64,000 bases of DNA from Anthoceros angustus. Taxonomy: Eukaryota; Streptophyta; Anthocerotopsida; Anthocerotales; Anthocerotaceae. A program made the translations under genes and the position numbers. Shown one piece after another: positions 48,960 to 59,025 of this stretch (the first letter of the stretch is position 1; every line of letters starts with the position of its first letter). The DNA lies in the NCBI GenBank assembly GCA_010909165.1, contig VJWM01000218.1:1-64000 (forward strand). The letters are read 5' to 3'. Below the pieces are notes generated by a model. The model was not told where the DNA came from, made no database searches, and saw nothing but the letters and a program-made list of their open reading frames with translations.

Positions 48960-49720
48960 GAAGCCCTTAGCATACCGAATGGAAGGCTTCCGCTCAATCA
49001 ATATGACTCCTAATTGCCAACAAAACTTGGAAACTTATCGACCTCCTGCAAGCCGATTTCTGCAAATGGACCTTGAAGGAAACTCAACTCGATGGGACTG
49101 TTTCAGACATAAGTCTAGACTGGTAGCCCGAGGTTTCACCAGTACTGTGTTTCACTATGAAGAAAGCAGATTGTTTAGTCCCGTTGTCAAGGCAACTTCG
49201 ATAAGGATACTACTAGCTTTTTGCTCACCACCACCGTATATACACCGTAGATTTAAGATCGCTTTACGGAACCCTACATGAGGACATCTACATGTTACAC
49301 CACCGTGGTTTGTTAAAGACAGAAGGTGTGTAAATTGCTCAAATCCATCTATGGATTAAAGCAATCGGCACAAGTGTGGAATGAGACAAGGGATGACACG
49401 AAGAAGTGTGGCTTTGCCCTCTCATCTCGACACCGTGTTTACATCCCGAGAACCAACAACAGTTGCAATTGTCACCTTATATGAGCGATAATTTCATTTT
49501 CAAAGAACTGTGAAGTAATACAATATGTGAAAGATCATTATCAAGGAGTACGACGTTGTTGACATGGGACCTCTACGCTATGCTCTCGAGTCTGTTTGAA
49601 TTCAAGGAAGAAGATCACACCTTTTCATCCACCAAGAGCATTATGTCATACAACTCTGGAAAGGTTCAACTCAAGGACGCCAAGCCGCCACGCCAATTGC
49701 CTCCGGAGAAAAGGTATCAC
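48960..49720 (+). pseudogene. Copia reverse transcriptase (frameshifted, gapped)
   Basis: RHKSRLVARGFT and FSPVVKATSIRILLAF (49,105-49,230) are classic copia RT blocks, then LHEDIYML (about 49,275), SIYGLKQSAQVWNE-like codons (49,345-49,385) and CGFALS. The YVDD active-site region expected near 49,500 is not recognisable, and EFKEEDHTF (49,605) belongs to the region after it. Part of the palm domain seems deleted. Confidence 0.78.
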
Positions 49721-50019
49721 CGAGATGCCCCAAAGACTCAAGAAGTGCGGAGATGAGGAGCATCCCCTACGTGAGGTCACGGAAGTTTACTTTATTTATC
49801 GATCTGGACAAGGCGGACATATCACAAGCGGTGAATATAGTGTCCGGATATCTCTAATCCGGAAGGCGCATTGGACTGCGTCAAGAGGATTCTCCGTTAT
49901 TTGAAAAGACAAAATCATACGGCCGCTATATAGAGTGACCACTCATCCAAGCTTATTCTTACCTCCTTTTCGATGCGATTAGGCGACCCGACGCCGGAGA
50001 TCAACACTGCCATGTGATG

Positions 50020-50395
50020 ATTATCAGCGATCGTCTCGTGGGCTGCAAGAAGATGCACCATTTGCACTTCATCCATCAAGTAGTATGCACGACCTTAGCG
50101 CCAAGGAGATACTTTGGATTCGTCAATTCCTACAAGACATTCATGAGAAGCGGGATGAGGCAACCCTTATTATGACAACCAACAAGAATAGCTATGACAC
50201 ACAATCCGATTTTGCACGCGAGGACCAAGCACGTGGAGATTCAAAGATCATTTTATCCGGCAAGTGGTGGCGAACAATCAAATCTCATTATGCTACATAA
50301 GTACAAGCGACAACACCGCAGACCGGCGACAAAGGGACTTCCCAAGGCACTTCACGACAAGCATGTCGAAGGTATCGGTGAATAGAAAGCGTGTC
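50020..50395 (+). pseudogene. Copia RNase H (frameshifted)
   Basis: RLVSWAARRC-like codons at 50,033, AKEILWIRQFLQDI (50,099-50,140), RTKHVEIQ (50,224) and TKGLPKALHDKHVEG (50,330-50,375) follow the copia RNase H order. It degrades the RNA strand during reverse transcription in the family. Confidence 0.78.
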
Positions 50396-50540
50396 CGGGC
50401 ATCGGTGATCAAGAAAAGGGGAGCCCCTAGTCACTTCAAAGACTCACCAGCCACGAACTCCTTGTTCCCAGTATTTGTTTATCCCGACTGCTCACAACTT
50501 CGACTTTTCACCACTTCGTTCTTGTGTACTCTGTCGCACG

Positions 50541-51300
50541 AGGTAAGCACTTGAATTCATATAAGCACTTCCTCGACCAACAACCAAGCAAACAAATCTA
50601 ATACGCAGGTATATAGGTGCAAACCAATAACAACAGAAGGGAGTAGCTAGCATGTCGTGGCACAAACACACTCTCCCCACGAGAACAACACGCAAATTCC
50701 TCACACATCGCTCTCAGAGTCATAGCTTGGCCTCCTCACAACACCCTTGCATTGCATATCTAGAGGACAAGCTATGATCTGAGCTTGTCCTCAATGGAAG
50801 GGTCTATATACTAGACCGCATCGGCATATTCTAAGATATCCTATTGGCATCGGCATATGCGAAATATCCTAAGAATACACTATAATATGCAAGGAATATG
50901 CCAAAGCATATTACTTGAGCTTATCCACTTAGCTATTGTATCCTAAGAATACACTATAATATGCAAGGAATATGCCAAAGCATATTACTTGAGCTTATCC
51001 ACTTAGCTATTGCTAACCATGTTTAATTAACACTAATCAATGCTTAATTAACATAAGCACATTAGATTAATTAACACTAATCAACGCAATTAACATAAGC
51101 ACTTTAGATTAATTAACACTAATTACTTACTTAAAGATAAGTAATTAGATTAATTAATGCTAATCAAACACTAAACCCAAGTGCAGATTAGTATCACACG
51201 GCATGACGGTATGCAGGTAAGCACTTGAATTCATATAAGCACTTCCTCGACCAACAACCAAGCAAACAAATCTAATACGCGGTATATAGGTGCAAACCAA
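50541..51300. repeat. LTR-like region with 86-bp direct repeats 674 bp apart
   Basis: AGGTAAGCACTTGAATTCAT onward to GGTGCAAACCAAT occurs at 50,541-50,628 and again at 51,215-51,300. Between them are AT-rich sequence, a perfect 74-bp tandem duplication and short TTAATTAACACTAATCAA repeats. Its position just after the end of the gypsy reading frame (minus strand) suggests the gypsy 3' LTR or part of it; the direct repeats could also flank a small nested insertion. Confidence 0.5.
50865..51012. repeat. Perfect 74-bp tandem duplication
   Basis: 50,865-50,938 and 50,939-51,012 are identical (both start TATCCTAAGAATACACTATA and end TTAGCTATTG). Confidence 0.95.
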
Positions 51301-51362
51301 TCCCCGATAATGTGAGACTCCAAGTCAAACATTATCATTAGTAGGACTACATACGTCGCACC

Positions 51363-51955
51363 TCATGTAGTGCATTGTGCACAAAACCAATCTTCCTGAA
51401 TGTCGTCAAGAGGTGGTTGAACACAAAACATGTGGTATCCCCTATTGCACCGATCACAAAGAAGCATTACATCATCATCATCGACGTCCACAAAACCCGA
51501 CACTCCAAGTCTTTGGGTGGACGCCACATTGTAGGCCGTAGTTGAGGGTCCAAATTGGGTAAGTGGCATGGTGCGCAGTTCTTGAGGTGATCCTTCCATC
51601 TTGACCATCGGATCCTTCGAGCTCAAGCACTCCATCTTTGCCTACTCGCACGACCCGCAAGATGACTCTGGTGGATACCTCCAAGGTGTTGCACGGCTTC
51701 CGATGCGGTAGACATAATCTCCAACTTCGAACTTGCGCACCTTGGGTTTCCATGTCCCTCCTCGTGTGTAAGCATAGCGCTTGATTGCTCACCTGCACTA
51801 GCACTAGGTATGGCAAGGTTCTCCATTGCCATGGGCATGATCCGTTGAAAAGCTCGCCCGCCTTTCCGGTCTCGTAGGCAATCATCCGCATTGCGCCAAT
51901 CCACGGTGCTTGTAGCCTTGCTTGCCTCACGTTTGGCAAAATGGTTGTCGCCCAT
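51363..51955 (-). pseudogene. Gypsy integrase C-terminal region with PHD finger (frameshifted)
   Basis: After the integrase core come MPMAMENLAI (about 51,830), TRVILRVVRVGKDGVLELEG (about 51,665-51,600) and, at the very end, a PHD finger: CRVC can be read in a second frame near 51,500, followed in the main frame by DDDDVMLLCDRCNRGYHMFC and DWFCAQC with a TGA at 51,363-51,365. That gives the complete C4HC3 set, with one extra T separating the first two cysteines from the rest. PHD fingers bind histone H3 tails, so this could steer integration to certain chromatin, as chromodomains do in other gypsy elements. Confidence 0.8.
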
Positions 51956-51959
51956 ACAA

Positions 51960-52784
51960 CAAGTAGTATGGTGAAAAATTGCTCAAGGTCGCTTGATTGC
52001 TCACCTGCACCCTAGCACTAGGTATGGCATCCCTTCATCCCATGTCTTGGTCATTTGTGAGACAATATTTGCGCAAGGCCGCTTGAAGGTCTGCAAGCGT
52101 TGCAAGTCCATCGGCTTGAGGATGATCTCTCGACGTCGTCGATGATCAATCAAGCTCTGTCAAGCAAGTCTTGAAATTCCCCACGAATTCTTTGCCCGTC
52201 GGTGAGAACCTCGCACATGCTCCATATCGACTAAGAACGGAAGCCAAGAACGCCTTCTTGGTAAGCCGAGAGTCACGCTTGGGTAAGATGGCAACCTCGC
52301 ACCACTTGCTGAAATGCTCCACCATTAGCATGACATGCTTGTTTCGATCTGGCGTCTCGGCATGTCGGCATGAGATCCACACTCCACTGTAGAAGAGTCC
52401 TCGGATCGGCAGAGTGAAGCACAACATCATTGGTGTGAACCTTGCCTTCACTCGATCGCACACTCAACATTCTGCGACCAGCCTTTCCACATCTCCATAC
52501 ATCCTTGCCCAAAAGTGTGTGGGCCTGAGCATGCTGTAGGTGCGCTTAGCACCAAAATGCCCTAAGCCTTCATGCACCTGGGTGATGAGTCTCACCCGGT
52601 CCTCCGGCTTGGGTACAATTCTATCTCCCGCAGAATCACGGACATACATTATGTCCTCCTTCCAATAATCGAGCCACCTTCTCGCGTAGCTTGGCCCGCT
52701 CGAGATGAAAGCCCTTGTGGCAATTCCCGACCTTAGGAAGGTCACCGCTATTGCATCCGCCCGGATGTCACGGCGGACTCGCAT
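51960..52784 (-). pseudogene. Gypsy integrase (frameshifted)
   Basis: VHEGLGHFGAKRTYSML and HFWARMYGDVERLVAEC (52,464-52,650) form the HHCC zinc-binding domain, completed by CDRVK at 52,450. The core includes LPIRGLFY, DRNKHVMLMVEHFSKW and KEFVGNFKTCLTELD (52,146-52,463); the second catalytic Asp (LTDG) lies in a neighbouring frame. 51,989-52,031 repeats GCTTGATTGCTCACCTGCAC from 51,777 and looks like a misplaced patch, so part of the core near 51,960-52,140 is unreliable. Confidence 0.85.
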
Positions 52785-53413
52785 ACAAAGCGATGAGTGG
52801 AGGGCATCTTGACATCCTCATGCAGCATGGCCAACATGGTATCCGAACTACTCTCTCCCCCAACCGGTTGCTCATCATCTGAATCTTGCCTGGTGCCTGT
52901 AGTGTCTTCGTTACGAAGTAGAGGATTCCTTGACAACCCATCAGCGTTAGAGTGAACTCTACCTGCTCGGTGTTCGTTGACAAAGTCATACTCCTGGAGA
53001 ATGAGAGCCCACCTCGCCAACTTTCCTGTAAGCTTGGCGTTCGTCATCAACCAGTGCAAGGGTTGATGGTCGGTGATTAGTCGAAATTGATGTCCAAACA
53101 AGTACGGACGAAAGTGTCCGACTGCCCACACTGCTGCAAGACATTCTCCTTCATAGGCAGAGTAGTTGGACTCCGCCTGGTTGTTGCTCCGACTGGCATA
53201 GGCAATGACATGTTCCTCTTCCTTGTCATTGATCTGCGCCAAGACTGCCCCTATGCCGTACTTGCTCCAATCAGTGTAAAGTACGAACGGCTTACTGAAG
53301 TTTGGATGACCAAGAATTGGCGAGCTCATGAGTCTACCCTTCAACTCCATGAAAGCTGACTCCTCCTCTTGAGTCCAACGCCAAGTCACCAACTTCTTCA
53401 ACAAGTCATTCAA
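52748..53413 (-). CDS. Gypsy RNase H, open frame
   Basis: The longest clean frame of the element (221 codons). LKGRLMSSPIL and HPNFSKPFVLYTDWSKYGIG start the RNase H, with the first catalytic Asp in YTDWS. AYEGECLAAVWAV supplies the Glu, LITDHQPLHWL the next Asp, and HSNADGLSR the last. The C-terminal part (DSDDEQPVGGESSSD) is the acidic linker before integrase. It removes the RNA template during reverse transcription. It is preceded in another frame by the RT, so it is part of one pol polyprotein. Confidence 0.9.
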   Translation of the reverse strand: MNDLLKKLVTWRWTQEEESAFMELKGRLMSSPILGHPNFSKPFVLYTDWSKYGIGAVLAQINDKEEEHVIAYASRSNNQAESNYSAYEGECLAAVWAVGHFRPYLFGHQFRLITDHQPLHWLMTNAKLTGKLARWALILQEYDFVNEHRAGRVHSNADGLSRNPLLRNEDTTGTRQDSDDEQPVGGESSSDTMLAMLHEDVKMPSTHRFVCESAVTSGRMQ

Positions 53414-53429
53414 TGGCCGCGCAATCCGC

Positions 53430-54351
53430 TCATCCGCGGAATGAACTTCCTGTAGTAACCGCCAAACCCAAGAATGCCCTCAACTTGAGATGTCGTTTGG
53501 CACAGGAATGCGCGATTGCCTCCACCTTGGTGGCATGCGGCGAGATCCGTCGCGTGATCCAATGACCCAAGTACAACACCTTATCCTCTCCAAATCGACA
53601 CTTCCTGGATGGGCCTTCAACCCACAAGCGGCCCGGTCTAGCAAAGACGCTCAAGATGTTGTAGATGCTCCTCAAAGGTATTGCTGAAGATGATGACGTC
53701 ATCAATGTAGCACTTGGCGAAATGCAAGTCCTTGAGCTCATTGTCCATGTACCTTTGGAGCTGCGTTGGCGATGTCTTCAACCCAAATGGCATGTAATTC
53801 CACTCGTACAAGCAATCTACGCCGAACGCGTTTTCTTCTTGTCTTCTTGATCTCTACTTGGTGAAACCCTAGCCTCAAGTCCAATGTTGAGAAGAACTTG
53901 GCACCCAATGGTGTCGAAGATCTCTTGACGTCGGCATGGGATAGTGGTCATGTGGGATTCGCTCGTTCAACGGCCGATAGTCACCACACATTCTCCTCTC
54001 CGTCCACAATCCATTCTCATCCTTCTTTTGGAAGCATCGCATGCGTCTGCGAGTTAGATCGTCGAATCAGCCCTAGCTTGAGAAGCTCTTGGCATCGATT
54101 CTCAACCAAATCCCACTCCCTTGAGCCAGCCTCTGCGGAACCTTTGGTTCATCCGTGGTCGATTCTATGTGGAACTTCCCTTTGGTGTACTTCCCCATCT
54201 CCATAGCGTGAAAGCAAACACATGTCGCGATGCCTCCAACAACTCCTTTAGCCGACGCTGATTGCTCTTCAACTCGGCCTGTTAACCACTCATGTGGTGT
54301 GGCTCGATGGCTTGCACGCTTCCTCTCGTGCTCGCTCTCCTTGCCCTCCAA
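53430..54351 (-). pseudogene. Gypsy reverse transcriptase (frameshifted)
   Basis: From the N-terminus: KFHIESTTDEPKVPQRL (about 54,185-54,130), LWTERRMCGDYRPLNERIPH (about 54,010-53,955), WNYMPFGLKTSPTQLQRYMD (about 53,800-53,745), CYIDDVI around 53,715-53,695 containing the catalytic YIDD, then KCRFGEDKVLYLGHWITR (53,605-53,555) and KLRAFLGLA. All RT blocks are present, spread over three frames. The only clear shortfalls are single-base shifts. Confidence 0.87.
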
Positions 54352-55760
54352 ACTCGCCTTCTCCTGTTGAGATGCGAGTGCGAATGTCCTTCACCCACCG
54401 AACCCGCTTCAACCCCGCCTTCTTGGTTTGAAGTTGGTAAGCGACTCCAGCTAAACAACCAGTCATCATGTTCACGTCAAATGCTTGCCCAAGCAATCGA
54501 CACCATTCCTTCTCGGTCACTCCCGGTGTCTTCGTGGCTCCGGCAGCAAATCCCATGGCCAACTCCCTCTCTGTGGCTGTTGGCTCTCCCAAGGCCTCGC
54601 CATGTCTATCCACCACAACGCCAGGGCCATGGTTCCTGAAGGCGTAAGACTTGGACTTGGACACAAAGGTTGGCCAAGCCGCCATGGGGTGTCCAGGCGT
54701 GTTCACAGGGAAGTGCGGCAGCTTGTCAGTCTTGATGACTTGTTGGGCATGCCTTCCCGATGCTAGCACATCCTTGACAACATGATTAGGTCGCTTGGTG
54801 AACGACCTCGCACACTTCAAATGTTCCAAGGGAGCAAGGTTAGTCCACATGGACCTCAACCTATGAGCCCTCGAACCAAATTGAGTGCATCCAATAGAAG
54901 CTCGACCCAACTCCTCTCTGTGGTGTTGGCTCTCCCAAGGCCTCGCCATGTCATCCACCACAACGCCGGGCCATGGTTCAAGGCGTAAGACTTGGACTTA
55001 GACACAAAGGTTGGCCAAGCCGCCATGGGGTGTCCAGCGTGTTCACAGGAAGTGCGGCTTGTCGCCTTGATGACTTGTTGGGCATGCCTTCCGATGCTAG
55101 CACATCCTTGACAACATGATTAGGTCGCTTGGTGAACGACCTCGCACACTTCAAATGTTCCAAGGGAGCAAGGTTAGTCCACATGGACCTCAACCTATGA
55201 GCCCTCGAACCAAATTGAGTGCATCCAATAGAAGCTCGACCCAACACTCCTCGGATCGTGGCAAAGTCCTCCGAACTTGCTTCTTCACGCTCATGCATGC
55301 TGGCACATTCTCCAACATGTATCCACAAGGCCTTTCTTGCCCTTTCTGGATCAAGCGCAAGATCCTCATCAGGTCATAGAACAATGCTGTTCGTGGATCC
55401 TTCAGACCTTGACCCTTGCCTGCAGAGGATAGTCCTTGACACTCCCAACCTGCGATGACAAGGTCCACCGGTTGCCCAAGACAACTCAAATGGGACAACC
55501 CTATCATGCGAACATCCATCGGCAGCGCCTTCTGGTAACCCTTCACTGACTCCCACGTCAGGAGGTTAGGGTACTCCCCCATCAAGTCTCTTACGCGCTT
55601 CTGTGACACAATCCTTGCTTTTGGATCCGGGTCACAATGCACGTATCTTCGCACTTTGATGCCACACTTTAGCACCGCCCAAGCCGATCGATGCCTCCAA
55701 AGAGTTCCACGAGCACTATGCCGTCTTCCGAGGTCGCCATGTGATGACCGGTGTTTAGGT
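54290..55760 (-). CDS. Cytosine-5 DNA methyltransferase domain in the gypsy polyprotein (copy A)
   Basis: Transfers a methyl group from S-adenosylmethionine to cytosine in DNA. Visible motifs: motif I VLVELFGGIDRL (55,716-55,683); YVHCDPDPKARIV (about 55,645); motif IV GWECQGLSSAGKG (about 55,450-55,412; catalytic Cys codon 55,441-55,439); motif VI MLENVPAC (about 55,318-55,297); motif IX-like region TATERELAMGF and motif X LLGQAFDVN (54,500-54,472). The normally invariant Pro before the catalytic Cys is Glu (ECQ). A 330-350-bp part of the target-recognition region is duplicated (54,560-54,911 and 54,912-55,243). The domain follows the protease and precedes RT; its frame ends at 54,290, about 60 bp inside the RT region. 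Subfamily not assigned. Confidence 0.87.
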
Positions 55761-55799
55761 CACAAACAGGCTCAACCCTAGGCAAGAACTTACAGTTCT

Positions 55800-56839
55800 C
55801 GGCTCATAGGACCGGTCCTCTTGCACCATCCTCCACAGCTTTTGCACGGCTCATTGCTGCGTCCGCTCCGTCCGAGTGACTTGAAGAACCTCCTCCGAGG
55901 GTGGTTGCAACCCTAGCTTGTTTTCCTCCTCCTCGTCGAAATCCTCCATCGTCGATGGTTGTTAGACACACGCCAAGAGGTTCAAGCACGTATGGCGTGT
56001 CCTTCACCATGGCGCCAAACACTGGGTAGACGCTGTTGGCAATGAGGTTCTCATGATCCTTGCCATGCAGCTGTAGAGGGATGCGGGCAATCCGTTCATC
56101 GGTTTTGCTCCAGCTTCTCCAGCCTGGTCGATAGTAGACTGTCTCCGTCCACAAATCCACCATGACTCCAGGTTTGTACAAAGCGTCCGCTCCCAGCAAG
56201 ACATCAAATGTGTCTGCATCAGTGACCAAGCAGTGTACCTCGACAAAGGTGAAGTCTGCTATTCTTGGTTTGAATGAAACCTTCAGCTTGTACCTTGTCA
56301 CCCCCAACACATGCTCCGTGGTCCCAGGTACGGATCTTCCACTTGGTTTCCTTCAACCTTTCTTGGTGGAGACCCAACGCTTCCTTCACTCTTCTTCCAA
56401 CGATCACCTGTGCTCCGGTGTCAATCAACACCCTCCTTGGTGCGAATCCATTGATTTCAATGTGCCTCTCCGATTGTTGACCAAAGCCACTCCCACTCGT
56501 GCGACATTCCGCTTCTCCACGAGATGCTTGGCTCGAGGTCGAATGACATCATTGCCACTGTTGTGGCACATTGTCGACACTTCGTCTTCAAGGGTTGTCA
56601 ACATCCGCCGAGTCAAACCCCGACTTCCTTCACGCTCAACCCCATGTCTTGTAAATGAAACATGGCATCTCCAGCTTTTGTGCCATCGTCTCCGTCCAAT
56701 CTGTGCATGGGTTTCTCCACATCGCCCACTGGACTTTGATGTTGCTCCACAGTTGCTCCTGGCAATGGCTCAAACGACTTTGGCATCTTGGCATAGGTTC
56801 GGAAGAGGATCCGAAGCTTCCTTCCGTGTCTTCCGCCTT
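55800..56839 (-). pseudogene. Gypsy aspartic protease and gag linker, copy A
   Basis: VLIDTGAQVIVGRRVKEALG (active site, about 56,432-56,372) is followed by EVHCLVTDADTFDVLLGADA and a long open frame 55,804-56,310 with VMVDLWTETVYYRPGW. This is a retropepsin that would cut the polyprotein. Its C-terminal tail (GGGSSSHSDGAD, then AMSRAKAVEDGARGP) links to the methyltransferase. Upstream (56,440-56,839) is the gag C-terminal linker with FEPLPGATVEQHQ-like codons. This is the best protease of the four copies. Confidence 0.82.
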
Positions 56840-59025
56840 CTTGGTTTTCGGTTGGTAAGCGACTCCGCTAAACAACCAGTCATCATGTTCACGTCAAATG
56901 CTTGCCCAAGCAATCGACACCGTTCCTTCTCGGTCACTCCGGTGTCTTCGTGGCTCGATCAAATCCCATGGCCAACTCCTCTCTGTGGTTGGCTCTCCCA
57001 AGGCCTCGCCATGTCTCCACCACAACGCCGGGCCATGGTTCAAGGCGTAAGACTTGGACTTAGACACAAAGGTTGGCCAAGCCGCCATGGGGTGTCCAGC
57101 GTGTTCACAGGAAGTGCGGCAGCTTGTCGCCTTGATGACTTGTTGGGCATGCCTTCCGATGCTAGCACATCCTTGACAACATGATTAGGTCGCTTGGTGA
57201 ACGACCTCGCACACTTCAAATGTTCCAAGGGAGCAAGGTTAGTCCACATGGACCTCAACCTATGAGCCCTCGAACCAAATTGAGTGCATCCAATAGAAGC
57301 TCGACCCAACACTCCTCGGATCGTGGCAAAGTCCTCCGAACTTGCTTCTTCACGCTCATGCATGCCGGCACATTCTCCAACATGTATCCACAAGGCCTTT
57401 CTTGCCCTTTCTCGGATCAAGCGCAAGATCCTCATCGTCATAGAACAATGCTGTTCGTGGATCCTTCAGACCTTGACCCTTGCCTGCAGAGGATAGTCCT
57501 TGACACTCCCAACCTGCGATGACAAGGTCCACCGGTTGCCCAAGACAACTCAAATGGGACAACCCTATCATGCGAACATCCATCGGCAGCGCCGGTAACC
57601 CTTCACCGACTCCCACGCCGAGGTTAGGTACTCCCCATCAAGTCTCTTACGCTCGTGACACAATCCTTGCTTTTGGATCCGGGTCACAATGCACGATCTT
57701 CGCACTTTGATGCCACACTTTAGCACCGCCCAAGCCGATCGATGCCTCCAAAGAGTTCCACGAGCACTATGCCGTCTTCCCGAGGTCGCCATGTGATGAC
57801 CGGTGTTTAGGTCACAAACAGGCTCAACCCTAGGCAAGAACTTACAGTTCTCGGCTCATAGGACCGGTCCTCTTGCACCATCCTCCACAGCCTTTTGCAC
57901 GGCTCATTGCTGATCACCAGCTCCGTCCGAGTGACTTGAAGAACCTCCTCCGAGGGTGGTTGCAACCCTAGCTTGTTTTCCTCCTCCTCGCCGAAATCCT
58001 CCATCGGGTGTTGTTGTTAGACACACGCCAAGAGGTTCAAGCACGTATGGCGTGTCCTTCACTACGGCGCCAAACACTGGGTAGACGCTGGCAATGAGGT
58101 TCTCATGATCCTTGCCATGCAGAGGGATGCGGGCAATCCGTTCATCTTTTGCTCCAGCTTCTCCACTGGTCGATAGTAGACTGTCTCCGTCCACAAATCC
58201 ACCATGACTGTGTTTGTACAAAGCGTCCGCTCCCAAAGAAGACATCAAAAGTGTCGCATCGGTGACCAAGCGGTACCTCGACAAAGGTGAAGTCTGCTGT
58301 TCTTGGTTTGAATGAAACCTTCAGCTTGTACCTTGTCACCCCCAACACATGCTCCGTGGTCCCATGTCCGGATCTTCCACTTGGTTTCCTTCAACCTTTC
58401 TTGGTGGAGACCCAACGCTTCCTTCACTCTTCTTCCAACGATCACCGGTGTCAATCAACACCCTCCTTGGTGCGAATCCATTGATTTCAATGTGCCTCTC
58501 CGATTGTTGACCAAAGCCACTCCCACTCGTGCGACATTCCGCTTCTCCACGAGATGCTTGGCTCGAGGTCGAATGACATCATTGCCACTGTTGTGGCACA
58601 TTGTCGACACTTCGTCTTCAAGGGTTGTCAACATCCGCCGAGTCAAACCCCGACTTCCTTCACGCTCAACCCCATGTCTTGTAGGTGAAACATGGCATCT
58701 CCAGCTTTTGTGCCATCGTCTCCGTCCAATCTGCATGGGTTTCTCCACATCGCCCACTGGACTTTGATGTTGCTCCACAGTTGCTCCTGGCAATGGCTCA
58801 AACGACTTTGGCATCTTGGCATAGGTTCGGAAGAGGATCCGAAGCTTCCTTCCGTGTCTTCCGCCTTCTGTCAAGACATCCTCTTCTTCCTCTGAGCTAT
58901 CTTCTCTCGTAGCTGCCAGAGGTTTCTTCCCCTTGCCCTTGGATCTGGTCACGGTCGCCATGTATCCAAGCTTGTGCTCATCTTCTTCGTCCTCCGATGA
59001 TGAACTGCTGCTCTCCTTGATCTTC
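56840..59025 (-). pseudogene. Duplicated block B: gag linker, protease and methyltransferase
   Basis: Repeats the linker, protease (57,850-58,450; the active-site GAQV codons are missing, DTG runs directly into the next conserved stretch) and methyltransferase (56,840-57,790; motif I, ECQ motif IV at about 57,490 and ENV region present). Its left joint at about 56,840 fuses CCGCCTTCTTGG of the methyltransferase end to the gag linker CCGCCTTCTG; the right joint near 59,026 fuses GATCTTCTTCGC of gag to the methyltransferase motif I region. Broken by many small indels. Confidence 0.8.

Larger units (their letters stand above)
45435..50541 (+). mobile_element. Ty1/copia LTR retrotransposon, degenerate
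   Basis: Begins TGTTGCGACC exactly where unit U6 stops. The order gag, protease, integrase, reverse transcriptase, RNase H on the plus strand defines copia. A primer site like that of initiator-Met tRNA follows the presumed 5' LTR. A purine tract (AAGAAAAGGGGAG, about 50,410) lies where the polypurine tract should be, but I find no 3' LTR matching 45,435-45,643, so the right end is lost, rearranged or covered by the next element. Every domain is frameshifted. Confidence 0.85.
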
